Below are positions 1 to 5,720 of a stretch of 10,665 bases of DNA, in pieces. The translations under genes and the position numbers were made by a program. Each line of letters opens with the position of its first letter. Within the stretch, counting starts at the first letter, position 1. The notes under the pieces are model-generated. The model did not search any database. It was not told the origin of the DNA and saw only the letters and a program-made list of their open reading frames with translations. The DNA comes from Defluviicoccus sp. (lineage in GTDB: Bacteria > Pseudomonadota > Alphaproteobacteria > MPNO01). Location of the stretch: NCBI GenBank assembly GCA_028820945.1, contig JAPPHW010000042.1, forward strand, positions 1 through 10,665. The letters run 5' to 3'.

Positions 1-228
1 CTGTACCAACGACTTGCACCCGGTCGAGCCAATCTAAACCGGACAGCAGTGGAACGAGTCCGGGCATGACGGAAGAACGGAAGAAACGCCGCGGGTCCTG
101 CGCCCGCCCGTATGGAGGACACGATCGTGCATCATCCGACCGCCATCGCTACCGACCGGGCCGCCGACGGAGGGGTTCCGGGACAAGCATCGCCGCGACA
201 TGCCGACCCGCTGGCGCCGCGCGTGGAC

Positions 229-272
229 GGTCGGCATTTCCGGGCGCGCCTTTGCCGACCGAAATGCCGACC
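229..272. repeat. Perfect 12-bp inverted repeat with 20-base loop
   Basis: GGTCGGCATTTC at 229-240 is exactly complementary to GAAATGCCGACC at 261-272, leaving a 20-base loop. No T-run follows, so it is not a standard intrinsic terminator. It is built from two copies of the TGCCGAC element in opposite orientation. A second inverted pair interleaves with it: TTTGCCGAC at 251-259 and GTCGGCAAA at 283-291. Alternative hairpins are therefore possible if the region is transcribed. Confidence 0.6.
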
Positions 273-281
273 GGCCGGTCG
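268..281. repeat. Perfect 14-bp palindrome CGACCGGCCGGTCG
   Basis: A self-complementary 14-base sequence in the middle of the TGYCGAC cluster. GC-only palindromes arise easily in such genomes, so this one is weaker evidence of function than the AT-containing palindrome at 290-301. Confidence 0.4.
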
Positions 282-289
282 AGTCGGCA

Positions 290-301
290 AATGTCGACAT
301 T
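290..301. promoter_or_regulatory. Operator-like palindrome AATGTCGACATT
   Basis: A perfect 12-base palindrome, AT-rich at its ends in an otherwise very GC-rich stretch. The core TGT-CG-ACA fits the loose GntR-family operator pattern (GT then AC across a short centre), which is established for that family. That a GntR-type regulator binds here is inference. Related half sites lie on both sides. The nearest downstream gene starts at 565, so binding here would act at a distance or on a promoter not recognised. Confidence 0.35.
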
Positions 302-548
302 CCCGCCCGGCATTCGAAGGACGCGAATGTCGACCCGATGGCGATTTGCCTACCCGATGCCTGTGTCGACGGCGAGCCGGCATGGCCCTGGCCGGGGCGA
401 TGTCGTCGACCTTGCCGGGCGTGACGACATGACATCGATCTCCGCTCGTGTCCTACACGCGCCGGGACACCGGCCGGTCGCATTGGGGACGCCGGGGACC
501 GTTTCGCCTCGCGTCCGAAATGCGTTAGCTTGCCGGCCTTCCGAATTC

Positions 549-554
549 GAGGGG
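549..554 (+). promoter_or_regulatory. Ribosome binding site GAGGGG
   Basis: The purine-rich GAGGGG lies 10 bases before the ATG at 565 and supports that start for the lyase-family gene. A TTAGCT at 525-530 could be a -10 element, but no good -35 partner was seen, so no promoter is called. Confidence 0.5.
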
Positions 555-564
555 ACCGACGGCG

Positions 565-1425
565 ATGGATTGGACCGAACGACGCGAGCGCTACCGGGCG
601 GTGATCGAGGGCGACCGCTGTATCCACCCGGGCTCGGTCTACGATCCGATCTCGGCGCGTATCGCCGAAGATCTCGGTTTCGAGGTCGGCATGTTCGCGG
701 GCTCCATCGCCTCGATGACGGTGCTGGGCGCGCCCGACCTGATCGTGCTTTCGCTGACCGAGTTCGCGGGTCAGGCCTACCGGATCTGCCGCGCGGGCAA
801 CCTGCCGCTGATGGTCGACGCGGACCACGGCTACGGCAACGCGCTCAACGTCATGCGCACCGTCGAGGAGCTGGAGGCCGCCGGGATCGCGGCGCTCACC
901 ATCGAGGACACCGAGCTTCCCGCGCCCTTCGGCGCCGAGGGTCCGCGCCTGCTCACGCTGGAGGAGGGGGTCGGCAAGATGAAGGCCGCGCTCGCCGCCC
1001 GCCGCGATTCGCGCCTCGCGATCGCCGGGCGGACCAGCGCCGCCACGATCGCGGACATGGACGAAGCGATGCGCCGTGCCGCGGCCTACGAGGCGGCCGG
1101 GGTCGATGCCGTGTTCCTCACCGGCATCCGGACCCGCGCCCAGGTGGAGACCATCCGCGCGACCGTGCGCATTCCGGTAATTCTCGGCGCGGCGGGGCCG
1201 GAGATTCAGGATCCCGACTACCTGGCGCGGAACGGCATCCGTATCTGCCTCCAGGGTCACCAGCCTTTCATGGCGGCGGTCGAGGCCGTCCATGCGACGC
1301 TGAAGGCGCTGCGCGACGGCACGCCGCCGGCGGAGCTCGAGGGCGTTGCCTCGTCCGAACTCATGCAGCGGGTCACCCGCGACGGCGACTACAAGCGCTG
1401 GATGAAGGACTATCTCGGCGGATGA
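565..1425 (+). CDS. Oxaloacetate decarboxylase-like protein (PEP mutase/isocitrate lyase superfamily)
   Basis: 286 residues, the full length expected for this TIM-barrel family. It closely resembles, by recalled sequence, Pseudomonas aeruginosa PA4872, which decarboxylates oxaloacetate to pyruvate using Mg2+. Residues lining that active site are conserved at a constant offset of three: Ser47 (AGSIAS), Asp85 (DADHGYGNA), Arg156 (AGRTSA) and His232 (QGHQPF). The sequence after EDT at 114-116 is ELPAPFG, so it is not a phosphonate-forming PEP mutase (EDKxxxxxNS). The lyase motif K(K/R)CGH is absent too, so isocitrate or methylisocitrate cleavage is unlikely. First gene of a four-gene operon, overlapping the next start by 4 bases (ATGA). 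The role is probably decarboxylation or C-C cleavage of a small 2-oxo acid in the cytoplasm. The true substrate may be a pathway intermediate rather than oxaloacetate. Confidence 0.9.
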   Translation: MDWTERRERYRAVIEGDRCIHPGSVYDPISARIAEDLGFEVGMFAGSIASMTVLGAPDLIVLSLTEFAGQAYRICRAGNLPLMVDADHGYGNALNVMRTVEELEAAGIAALTIEDTELPAPFGAEGPRLLTLEEGVGKMKAALAARRDSRLAIAGRTSAATIADMDEAMRRAAAYEAAGVDAVFLTGIRTRAQVETIRATVRIPVILGAAGPEIQDPDYLARNGIRICLQGHQPFMAAVEAVHATLKALRDGTPPAELEGVASSELMQRVTRDGDYKRWMKDYLGG

Positions 1426-2555
1426 CGGCGCGGCGCCACGCCGAGATCGCGGGCGCCGGATTCGCCGGGCTGGTCGCCGCCGTGGCGCTCGCGGATCGCG
1501 GATGGACGGTCCGCGTGCACGAGCGCGCGGATGCGCTGCGCGCCTTCGGCGCCGGCATCTTCATCTGGGAGAACGGGCTCCGGGTGCTGAAGGCGATCGG
1601 CGCCTGTGACGACGTGCTCGCCGGCTCGCATGACGGCGAGGTGTACGAGGTGCGCGACCGCGACCGTGTGGTGGCGGAGACCGCGTTCAACCTCGCCATG
1701 GGCAGCCGCATGCTCACCATGACCCGCCAGACCCTCTACGCCGCGATCCTCGGCCAGGCCGAGCGCCGCGGCATCGAGATCCTGACCCGCTCCGAGGCGG
1801 TCGGCGCCGAGCCCGCGGGCGTGCTGCTGACCGCCGATGGCGCGCGCCATGCGGCCGATCTCGTGGTCGGCGCCGACGGCGTGCACTCGCGGGTGCGGGA
1901 CTCGCTGGGTTTGCGGAAGGAGCGCGACACCGGCACGCTCGGCCTGGTCCGCGTGCTCGCCCCGCGCTGCCTCGACGCGCTCGGCCCCGGGCGCTGGGAC
2001 CGGGTGATCGATTTCTGGAACCTGCCGCACCGCTCGCTCCGCATCCTCTACGTGCCGTGCAACGCCGACGACCTCTATCTCGCGATGATGGCGCCGGTCG
2101 AGGACGAGGAGGCGACCGCGGTGCCGGTGCGCACGGATATCTGGGTGCCGGCGTTTCCGCAGCTCGAACCCGCGATCCGCCGGGTCTCGGCCGAGGGGCG
2201 CTACGACGCCTACGAGACCGGAAAGCTCACGCGCTGGTCCTCGGGCCGGGTCGCGATCGTGGGCGATGCCGCGCATGCCATGGTTCCCTCGCTCGGGCAG
2301 GGGGCGGGGCTCGCCATGGCTAACGCGCTGGGACTCGCGGTCGCGCTCGACGAAACGATGGACGTTCCCGACGCGCTCTCCGGGTGGGAGGAGCGGGAAC
2401 GGCCGCTGACCGAATATACCCAGGACATGTCGGCCAGGATCGCCCGCGACCGGCTGGACACGGCGGGGCGGATATGGTCGGACGACACGATCCGAACCGC
2501 GCTCAGCGTCCCCACCGGAACCGAGCACCCGCCGCGCATTCCCGCCCGCACCTGA
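1422..2555 (+). CDS. FAD monooxygenase resembling 3-hydroxy-2-methylpyridine-5-carboxylate oxygenase (MHPCO)
   Basis: 377 residues, a complete class A flavoprotein monooxygenase. Visible motifs are the dinucleotide-binding GAGFAG (11-16), the DG motif (GADG 150-153), and the GD motif (VGDAAHAM 280-287, then GQG 292-294) that binds FAD. It shares long stretches with Mesorhizobium MHPCO as I recall it, for example RAFGAGI near residue 40 and RILYxPCN near 207. The MHPCO active-site residues Tyr82, Arg211 and Tyr223 align with Tyr75, Arg207 and Tyr219, and the Arg-Tyr spacing is identical. MHPCO uses NAD(P)H and O2 to hydroxylate and open a 3-hydroxypyridine ring to an acetamidomethylene acid. 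A ring-opening role on a related N-heterocycle is therefore likely; the substrate is unknown. The ATG overlaps the previous stop (ATGA) with only a distant AAGGA upstream, so translation is probably coupled. An in-frame open stretch continues upstream to 66 but is a shadow of the lyase-family gene. Confidence 0.88.
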   Translation: MTARRHAEIAGAGFAGLVAAVALADRGWTVRVHERADALRAFGAGIFIWENGLRVLKAIGACDDVLAGSHDGEVYEVRDRDRVVAETAFNLAMGSRMLTMTRQTLYAAILGQAERRGIEILTRSEAVGAEPAGVLLTADGARHAADLVVGADGVHSRVRDSLGLRKERDTGTLGLVRVLAPRCLDALGPGRWDRVIDFWNLPHRSLRILYVPCNADDLYLAMMAPVEDEEATAVPVRTDIWVPAFPQLEPAIRRVSAEGRYDAYETGKLTRWSSGRVAIVGDAAHAMVPSLGQGAGLAMANALGLAVALDETMDVPDALSGWEERERPLTEYTQDMSARIARDRLDTAGRIWSDDTIRTALSVPTGTEHPPRIPART

Positions 2556-2556
2556 A

Positions 2557-2562
2557 GAGGAG
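2557..2562 (+). promoter_or_regulatory. Ribosome binding site GAGGAG
   Basis: A strong purine-rich site just after the monooxygenase stop, 7 bases before the ATG at 2570. It fixes that start over in-frame upstream ATGs inside the monooxygenase gene. Confidence 0.75.
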
Positions 2563-2569
2563 AAGAACC

Positions 2570-3733
2570 ATGCGCCGCTATGACGGACTCAAGGCGGTCG
2601 CGCCCAGGGTGGGCGACGCGCTGGTCGTGACCAACCTCGCCAACACTGCGACCGAATGGCGCACGCTGCGCCCGCATGACGGCAATCTCTATTTCGTCGG
2701 CATGGGGATGGTGACGCCCTACGCGCTCGGCCTCGCGCTTGCCTTGCCGCACCGCCGCGTGCTCGCCTTCGACGGCGACGGCGGCATCCTGTTCGAGATG
2801 AGCGCGCTGGGAACGCTCGCCCAGTCGGCGCCGAAGAACCTTTGCGTCGTCGTGCTCGACAACGAAGGCTACGTTTCCACGGGCAAGTGGCAGTCGGTCG
2901 CTTCGCTGTCCGCCGGGCCGGTCGACATCGCGGGCGTCGCGCGCGCCTCCGGCCTCGCCAACGTCTTCGAGGTGCGTACGGTCGAGGAGTTCGAGGCCGA
3001 GGTCGCGGCGGGGCTGGAACGCGAGGACGGTCCCACCGTCATCGTCGCCAAGACCAGCGTCGAGCAGGCCTTCGTCGGCACCTCGCCCTCCGACGGCAAG
3101 GAGAACAAGTACAGCTTCGTCCGCCATATCGAGGCGCTGGAGGGCAAGGCGATCCTCAAGCCGTCGGCGCGCGAGCATGGCGAGCCTCCCAAGCCCGATC
3201 CCGAGTTCAGCCCGGTGGCCGAGGACGATCCGTTCGGCGAGGTGCTGTTCGACGGGCTGCGCGAGAACTTCGTCGATTTCGTGATCGGCCTGCCCTGCAG
3301 CGGCTTCGCGCATACATTGCAACGCTGCATGGACGATCAGTCGATGCACTATGTCGCGGTCGCCAACGAGGGCACCGGCATCGGCATCTGCGCGGGCGCT
3401 TGGCTCGGCGGCAAGACGCCGGCAGCGGTGATCGAGAATTTCGGCGTCTTCGCCGCGACCTACCAGCTCCTGCGCGGTCACTACACGTTCGGCATCCCGA
3501 CGCTGCTGATGACCGAGTACCGGGGGGATGCGGGCGAGACCGAGTTCTTCGGCGATTGCGGCGACATGACCGAACCCCTGCTCCAGGCCACGCGAATCAA
3601 CTACCGCGTGGTGCGGGACATCCACGAGCTCAAGCCCGCGATTCGCGACGGGCTCAGGTGGATGAATTTCGGCCTCCGGCCCTTCGCCGTGCTGCCGGGC
3701 TACGACCTGTCGCGGCCGAGGCCGACCCAATGA
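2570..3733 (+). CDS. TPP-dependent 2-oxo acid decarboxylase, ComE-ComD type with swapped domain order
   Basis: 387 residues, cytoplasmic. Residues about 35-170 are a TPP pyrophosphate-binding (PP) domain of the sulfopyruvate/phosphonopyruvate decarboxylase type: YFVGMGM, then GDG at 69-71, PKNL at 88-91 and the metal-ligand region DNEGYVSTG (97-105). A charged, Pro-rich linker covers about 190-222. Residues about 222-380 are the matching pyrimidine-binding (PYR) domain: GLPCSG (240-245) and NEG (266-268), whose Glu267 is the residue expected to activate the cofactor. In phosphonopyruvate decarboxylase PYR comes first, and ComD/ComE are separate PYR and PP chains, so this is a permuted fusion. 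The PP-then-PYR order is normal in transketolases, but the motifs here are decarboxylase-like. Probable role is decarboxylation of a 2-oxo acid made in this pathway. Sulfopyruvate and phosphonopyruvate are the family substrates but have no support from the neighbours. It overlaps the next gene by 4 bases. Confidence 0.85.
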   Translation: MRRYDGLKAVAPRVGDALVVTNLANTATEWRTLRPHDGNLYFVGMGMVTPYALGLALALPHRRVLAFDGDGGILFEMSALGTLAQSAPKNLCVVVLDNEGYVSTGKWQSVASLSAGPVDIAGVARASGLANVFEVRTVEEFEAEVAAGLEREDGPTVIVAKTSVEQAFVGTSPSDGKENKYSFVRHIEALEGKAILKPSAREHGEPPKPDPEFSPVAEDDPFGEVLFDGLRENFVDFVIGLPCSGFAHTLQRCMDDQSMHYVAVANEGTGIGICAGAWLGGKTPAAVIENFGVFAATYQLLRGHYTFGIPTLLMTEYRGDAGETEFFGDCGDMTEPLLQATRINYRVVRDIHELKPAIRDGLRWMNFGLRPFAVLPGYDLSRPRPTQ

Positions 3734-4452
3734 TCTTCGAGTGCCGCCGCTACACCCTCCAGCCCGGGCGGATGGATGACTTCATCGCGCTCCAGCACCG
3801 CCGGGGCTTCGACGGTCCCAATGCCGGGTTCATCTCGCGGGTGATCGGCTATTTCGAGACCGTCACCGGAACGCCCGAGCAAATCGTCCACCTCTACCGC
3901 TATGACAGCTACGAGGATTGGATCGAGAAGCTGCACGGGCTCTACGCCATCCCCGAGCTCGCCTTCTACTTCACCGAGGCGCGGGCGATGGTCGACCGCC
4001 AAGAGACCGGATTCTTCCAGCCCGCTCCCGTGGCCGAGCTGTGTCCGCTATGGCATGGCGGGACCGACTGGCTGCCCGGCCCGGGACAGGAGCGTTGGGA
4101 CCTGCGGGAGATGCCCGACCTCGTGGTCGAGGAAACCATCGAGGCGTTCAGGCCCGGCGGGCTGCCGGCCTACTGGGAGGCGATGGCCGCGTGCGGGCTC
4201 GAGGCCACGGCTCCGCTTCGCCGCGACACGATCGCCACATGGTCGTCGATGACCGGCCGGCTCCACGTCGTCGCGTCCTATCGCCTTTTCCCCTCCGTCG
4301 CCGAGCGGGAGGAACGCCGGCGGGAGGCCAACGCGGGAACCGCCATGGCCGCGTTCAACGAGGCGCTGAGACCGATCCTCCGCGAGCGCACCGCGACGTT
4401 GCTCCGCCCCGTACGAGTGCCGCAGATGAGCCCGCTCTTCCGGCTCGGCTAA
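3730..4452 (+). CDS. NIPSNAP family protein, tandem double domain
   Basis: 240 residues made of two related ferredoxin-like (dimeric alpha/beta barrel) units. The first, about 1-95, opens with FECRRYTLQPGRMDDFIAL and has HLYRYDSYEDW near 54-64. The second, about 130-230, mirrors it with VEETIEAFRPGGLPAYWEAM and HVVASYRLFPS. Small alpha/beta-barrel proteins of this type occur as accessory or catalytic partners (monooxygenase, isomerase or decarboxylase-like) in catabolic clusters, but NIPSNAP itself has no settled reaction. I see no signal peptide or heme-ligand signature. Its start overlaps the preceding stop as ATGA with no good ribosome binding site, so it is probably translationally coupled to the TPP enzyme. 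Its TAA overlaps the TAG of the convergent amidase gene. Function within the pathway is unknown. Confidence 0.8.
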   Translation: MIFECRRYTLQPGRMDDFIALQHRRGFDGPNAGFISRVIGYFETVTGTPEQIVHLYRYDSYEDWIEKLHGLYAIPELAFYFTEARAMVDRQETGFFQPAPVAELCPLWHGGTDWLPGPGQERWDLREMPDLVVEETIEAFRPGGLPAYWEAMAACGLEATAPLRRDTIATWSSMTGRLHVVASYRLFPSVAEREERRREANAGTAMAAFNEALRPILRERTATLLRPVRVPQMSPLFRLG

Positions 4453-5720
4453 GCGCCGCACCGCGCCCACACCCACTCCGCGACCGACAGGAGCAGGTCG
4501 TCCGCGCCGCGGCGGGCGACGAGCTGAATGCCGACCGGCATGCCGTTGGGGCCGCGATGGGTGGGAAGCGCGATCGCCGGGACGTGCAGCATGGTCCACA
4601 ACGCCTGGAAGGCGGGATCGCCCGCGTAGTCGAGGCCGAGCGGGGCTTCGCCGTTGACGACGGGGGCGAGCAGCGCGTCCCGATCCCCGAACAGCCCGTC
4701 GAGCAGACGGCGACAGTCCTCCGTCAACGCGAGCGCCGCGCGGTAATCGGCGTAGGGAACCGCGAGGCCGCTCGCGACGGTATTCCGCATCGCCGGGCTC
4801 AGCCGTTCTCGATCGGTGCGCCACTCATGCGCCATGGCGCGGGCGCGTTCGTAGTCGTTGATCGCCCGGCGCGCGTCGGTCAGCGCCTCGAAGGCGGCGG
4901 GCAGCGCGACCTCCTCCACGGCTCCGCCCGCCTCGCGGATCGCTTCGGTCGCGTCCTCGACCGCCGCGACCGTTTCCGGTTCCGCCAGGTGCCACAGATG
5001 CGTGCGGCAGATCCCGATCCTCGGTGGGCCGGGGAGCGGGGCGATCCCGCCCGGCGTCCGCCCTGTCAGCACGTCGCGGACCAGCGCGGTGTCTTCCAGG
5101 TTGCGGGCGTGCAGGCCGATGGTATCCAGGCCCTCTGCGGCGAACTTGATGCCGGCGCGGTTGAAGGTGCCGAAGGTGGGCTTGAACCCGACGATCCCGC
5201 AATAGGATGACGGGCGCAGCACCGATCCGCCGGTCTGGGTGCCGAGCGCGACCGGGACCATGCCGTCCGCCACGCCCGCCGCGGAACCCTGGGACGACCC
5301 GCCCGGGGTTCGCGCCGCATCGTGCGGGTTGGCGGTGGCGCCCGGATGGGTGCCCGCGAACTCGGCGGTGACGGTCTTGCCGAGGATCACCGCGCCGGCC
5401 GCCCTCAGGATGGCGACCGCCGCCGCGTCCGCCGCCGGCCGGTGGCCCGCGTAGATCGGCGAGCCCATCTCCGTCGGCATGTCGGCGGTATCGAAGATGT
5501 CCTTGATGCCGACCGGCACGCCGTGGAGAGGGCCGAGGGGTTTCGGGGCGGCATCGCGGATGCGGGCCTGGGCGAGAGCGAGGTCGGGGTCGAGGAAGGC
5601 CCAGGCCCTGACCGTCTCCTCGCGTTCGGCGATACGCGCGAGGCAGGTGCCGACCACGGCCTCCGAGGTCGTGCGGCCGTCCGCGATAGCGCGCGCGGCC
5701 TCGGCGGCGCCTTGTGTCAC
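4449..5720 (-). CDS. Amidase signature family hydrolase, GTG start
   Basis: 423 residues when started at the GTG at 5720-5718, which overlaps the stop of the SDR gene (GTGA). That start places the family's N-terminal helix directly at the beginning; the upstream in-frame ATG at 5843 lies well inside the SDR gene and adds a low-complexity Arg-rich tail. The Ser-cisSer-Lys triad is intact: Lys73 (GIKDIFDT), Ser142 (PGGSSQGS) and nucleophile Ser166 (GTQTGGS). Ser142 and Ser166 are 24 apart, as in FAAH. The usual Asp of GTDTGGS is Gln162. Residues 167-175 read VLRPSSYCG, as in amidases rather than GatA of the tRNA amidotransferase. It hydrolyses C-N amide bonds, probably in the cytoplasm. The neighbouring ring-opening monooxygenase suggests an enamide or heteroaromatic carboxamide substrate, which is inference. 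Second gene of a minus-strand pair. Confidence 0.88.
   Translation of the reverse strand: MTQGAAEAARAIADGRTTSEAVVGTCLARIAEREETVRAWAFLDPDLALAQARIRDAAPKPLGPLHGVPVGIKDIFDTADMPTEMGSPIYAGHRPAADAAAVAILRAAGAVILGKTVTAEFAGTHPGATANPHDAARTPGGSSQGSAAGVADGMVPVALGTQTGGSVLRPSSYCGIVGFKPTFGTFNRAGIKFAAEGLDTIGLHARNLEDTALVRDVLTGRTPGGIAPLPGPPRIGICRTHLWHLAEPETVAAVEDATEAIREAGGAVEEVALPAAFEALTDARRAINDYERARAMAHEWRTDRERLSPAMRNTVASGLAVPYADYRAALALTEDCRRLLDGLFGDRDALLAPVVNGEAPLGLDYAGDPAFQALWTMLHVPAIALPTHRGPNGMPVGIQLVARRGADDLLLSVAEWVWARCGA

Larger units (their letters stand above)
197..370. repeat. Cluster of TG(C/T)CGAC cores in direct and inverted orientation
   Basis: Eight or more copies of TGYCGAC, or its complement GTCGRCA, lie within about 170 bases. 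They start at 201(+), 230(-), 253(+), 265(+), 283(-), 292(+, overlapping its own complement at 293), 328(+) and 364(+). Extended copies share the form GAAATGCCGACC or GAATGTCGACC, so flanking bases are conserved as well as the core. This is seen directly. The arrangement suggests either a multi-site operator array for a regulator of the downstream operon or a palindromic interspersed element of the REP type. The sequence alone does not decide between these. Confidence 0.6.
1..564. other. Long gene-free leader upstream of the four-gene operon
   Basis: No convincing protein-coding gene lies here. Open frames exist on both strands, but they are the by-product of high GC: they are Arg/Pro-rich, overlap one another, and resemble no family I recognise. 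The stretch does hold a dense cluster of TG(C/T)CGAC cores between about 197 and 370 (annotated separately) and the Shine-Dalgarno sequence of the first operon gene. No tRNA-like cloverleaf or intrinsic terminator (stem plus T-run) was seen. A 5' untranslated or regulatory region for the plus-strand operon is the simplest reading. Part of it may belong to a gene that lies to the left of the window. Confidence 0.6.

Noticed and set aside
1..67. Possible 5' end of a minus-strand gene leaving the window at the left (ATG at 67-65, open to the edge)
   Set aside because: Only about 22 codons, no Shine-Dalgarno sequence upstream, and mixed third-base composition unlike the neighbouring genes. The left flank is needed to decide.
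229..272. Intrinsic terminator of an upstream gene
   Set aside because: The stem is followed by GC-rich sequence without a T-run, and its 20-base loop is too long for a typical terminator.
292..400. CRISPR-like array suggested by 36-base spacing
   Set aside because: Only 7 bases repeat per unit. CRISPR repeats are longer and near-identical, and no cas genes are present.
34..1293. Long minus-strand open frame opposite the lyase-family gene and leader
   Set aside because: His/Arg/Asp-rich composition typical of the antisense of a GC-rich gene, with no recognisable domain.
66..1421. Open frame running in phase into the monooxygenase gene, as if it had a 450-residue N-terminal extension
   Set aside because: It is Arg/Gly/Pro-rich, overlaps the well-supported lyase-family gene in another frame, and the monooxygenase has a complete FAD-binding N-terminus at 1422.
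565..1425. Phosphonate-forming PEP mutase
   Set aside because: EDTELPAPFG stands where EDKxxxxxNS is required; the residues match the oxaloacetate decarboxylase group.
2210..3730. 506-codon minus-strand open frame opposite the TPP enzyme
   Set aside because: Same reason: a GC-driven shadow with no ribosome binding site or motif.
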